In this document: in pieces, positions 6,351 to 6,498 of the stretch | How the letters are laid out: the number at the start of each line of letters is the position of its first letter | Position numbering within the stretch: the stretch's first letter is position 1 | NCBI GenBank assembly: GCA_938030915.1 | Contig: CALHIO010000174.1 | Coordinates: 1-6,498, forward strand | DNA length: 6,498 bases | DNA from: an uncultured Gemmatimonadota bacterium | GTDB taxonomy: Bacteria > Gemmatimonadota > Gemmatimonadetes > Longimicrobiales > Gaopeijiaceae | Reading direction: 5' to 3' | The notes under the pieces: generated by a model | What the model was told of the DNA's origin: nothing | Database searches by the model: none | What the model saw: the letters and a program-made list of their open reading frames with translations, nothing else | Program-made: the position numbers and the translations under genes

Positions 6351-6498
6351 GTCCGTCGAGTCCGGAAAGCTCGGACACCGCGTCCCGAAACCGCCCCGCC
6401 TGCTCACTCCACCGGGGGAGCGCCTCGGCGTGCATTCGGGCTCCCTGGGCGAGCGTGTCACGTCGATCGGGTGCTACGAGAAGCCCTTCTAGCGCGTT
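6343..6498 (-). CDS. C-terminal end of a probable glycosyltransferase (GT4-like), cut by window edge
   Basis: The last 51 codons of a leftward gene, ending at TGA 6345-6343, whose body lies beyond the window. The visible peptide has the look of a GT-B glycosyltransferase tail: NALEGLLVAPDRRDTLAQGA (first 20 residues) matches the common helix in which a 'residues per lobe' segment is followed by a D-P/D-R-R-x-x-L turn. Then come RMHAEALPRWSEQAGRFRDA and a terminal helix. Such endings (alanine-rich helix, then W-x-x-Q/A-x-R-F) are frequent in GT4 enzymes, but the fragment contains no catalytic residues. It overlaps the methyltransferase start by 8 bases. Confidence in a real coding frame is higher than in the exact family. 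Confidence 0.6.
   Translation of the reverse strand, partial: NALEGLLVAPDRRDTLAQGARMHAEALPRWSEQAGRFRDAVSELSGLDGRV

Noticed and set aside
6351..6461. Extended N-terminus of the class I methyltransferase from ATG 6461
   Set aside because: The 37 extra residues lack family features and the bases encode the glycosyltransferase tail in another frame.

Overview
This is a high-GC, densely packed bacterial stretch with essentially no intergenic DNA. It has seven protein genes: five complete and two cut by the window edges. I saw no rRNA, tRNA, CRISPR array or mobile element. The periplasmic-glucan genes point to a Gram-negative-type envelope. GC-rich, strongly overlapped genes would fit a phylum such as Gemmatimonadota, but no marker gene fixes the taxonomy and I hold that loosely.

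Left part (1-2382): two divergent genes start on the same CATG tetranucleotide. Leftward runs a truncated OpgG/MdoG-type periplasmic glucan biosynthesis protein. It is absent from simple ORF lists because its stop lies outside the window. Rightward runs a five-helix membrane enzyme of the alkaline-phosphatase superfamily (LtaS/OpgB type), probably a phosphoglycerol or related head-group transferase. Together they suggest synthesis and decoration of a periplasmic glucan.

Middle (2382-4662): the membrane enzyme is followed, with 1-4 base overlaps at every junction, by an FkbM-type methyltransferase, a creatininase-fold amidohydrolase, and a stand-alone RibD-C-type pyrimidine reductase. The last two resemble the enzymes of two consecutive steps in archaeal-style riboflavin/F420 precursor synthesis (FAPy deformylase, then reductase). 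Their adjacency is the most intriguing signal here.

Right part (4550-6498, minus strand): an opposing operon runs leftward, with a glycosyltransferase C-terminus, a class I SAM methyltransferase and a flippase-like (LPG_synthase_TM) membrane protein. It collides with the rightward operon: the flippase-like gene and the reductase gene overlap tail-to-tail by 113 bp. The proposed reading is that the creatininase-like enzyme, reductase, methyltransferase, glycosyltransferase and membrane protein make and move a GTP-derived pyrimidine or pterin-like (possibly glycosylated) compound. That is an inference from families and neighbourhood, not shown by the sequence.
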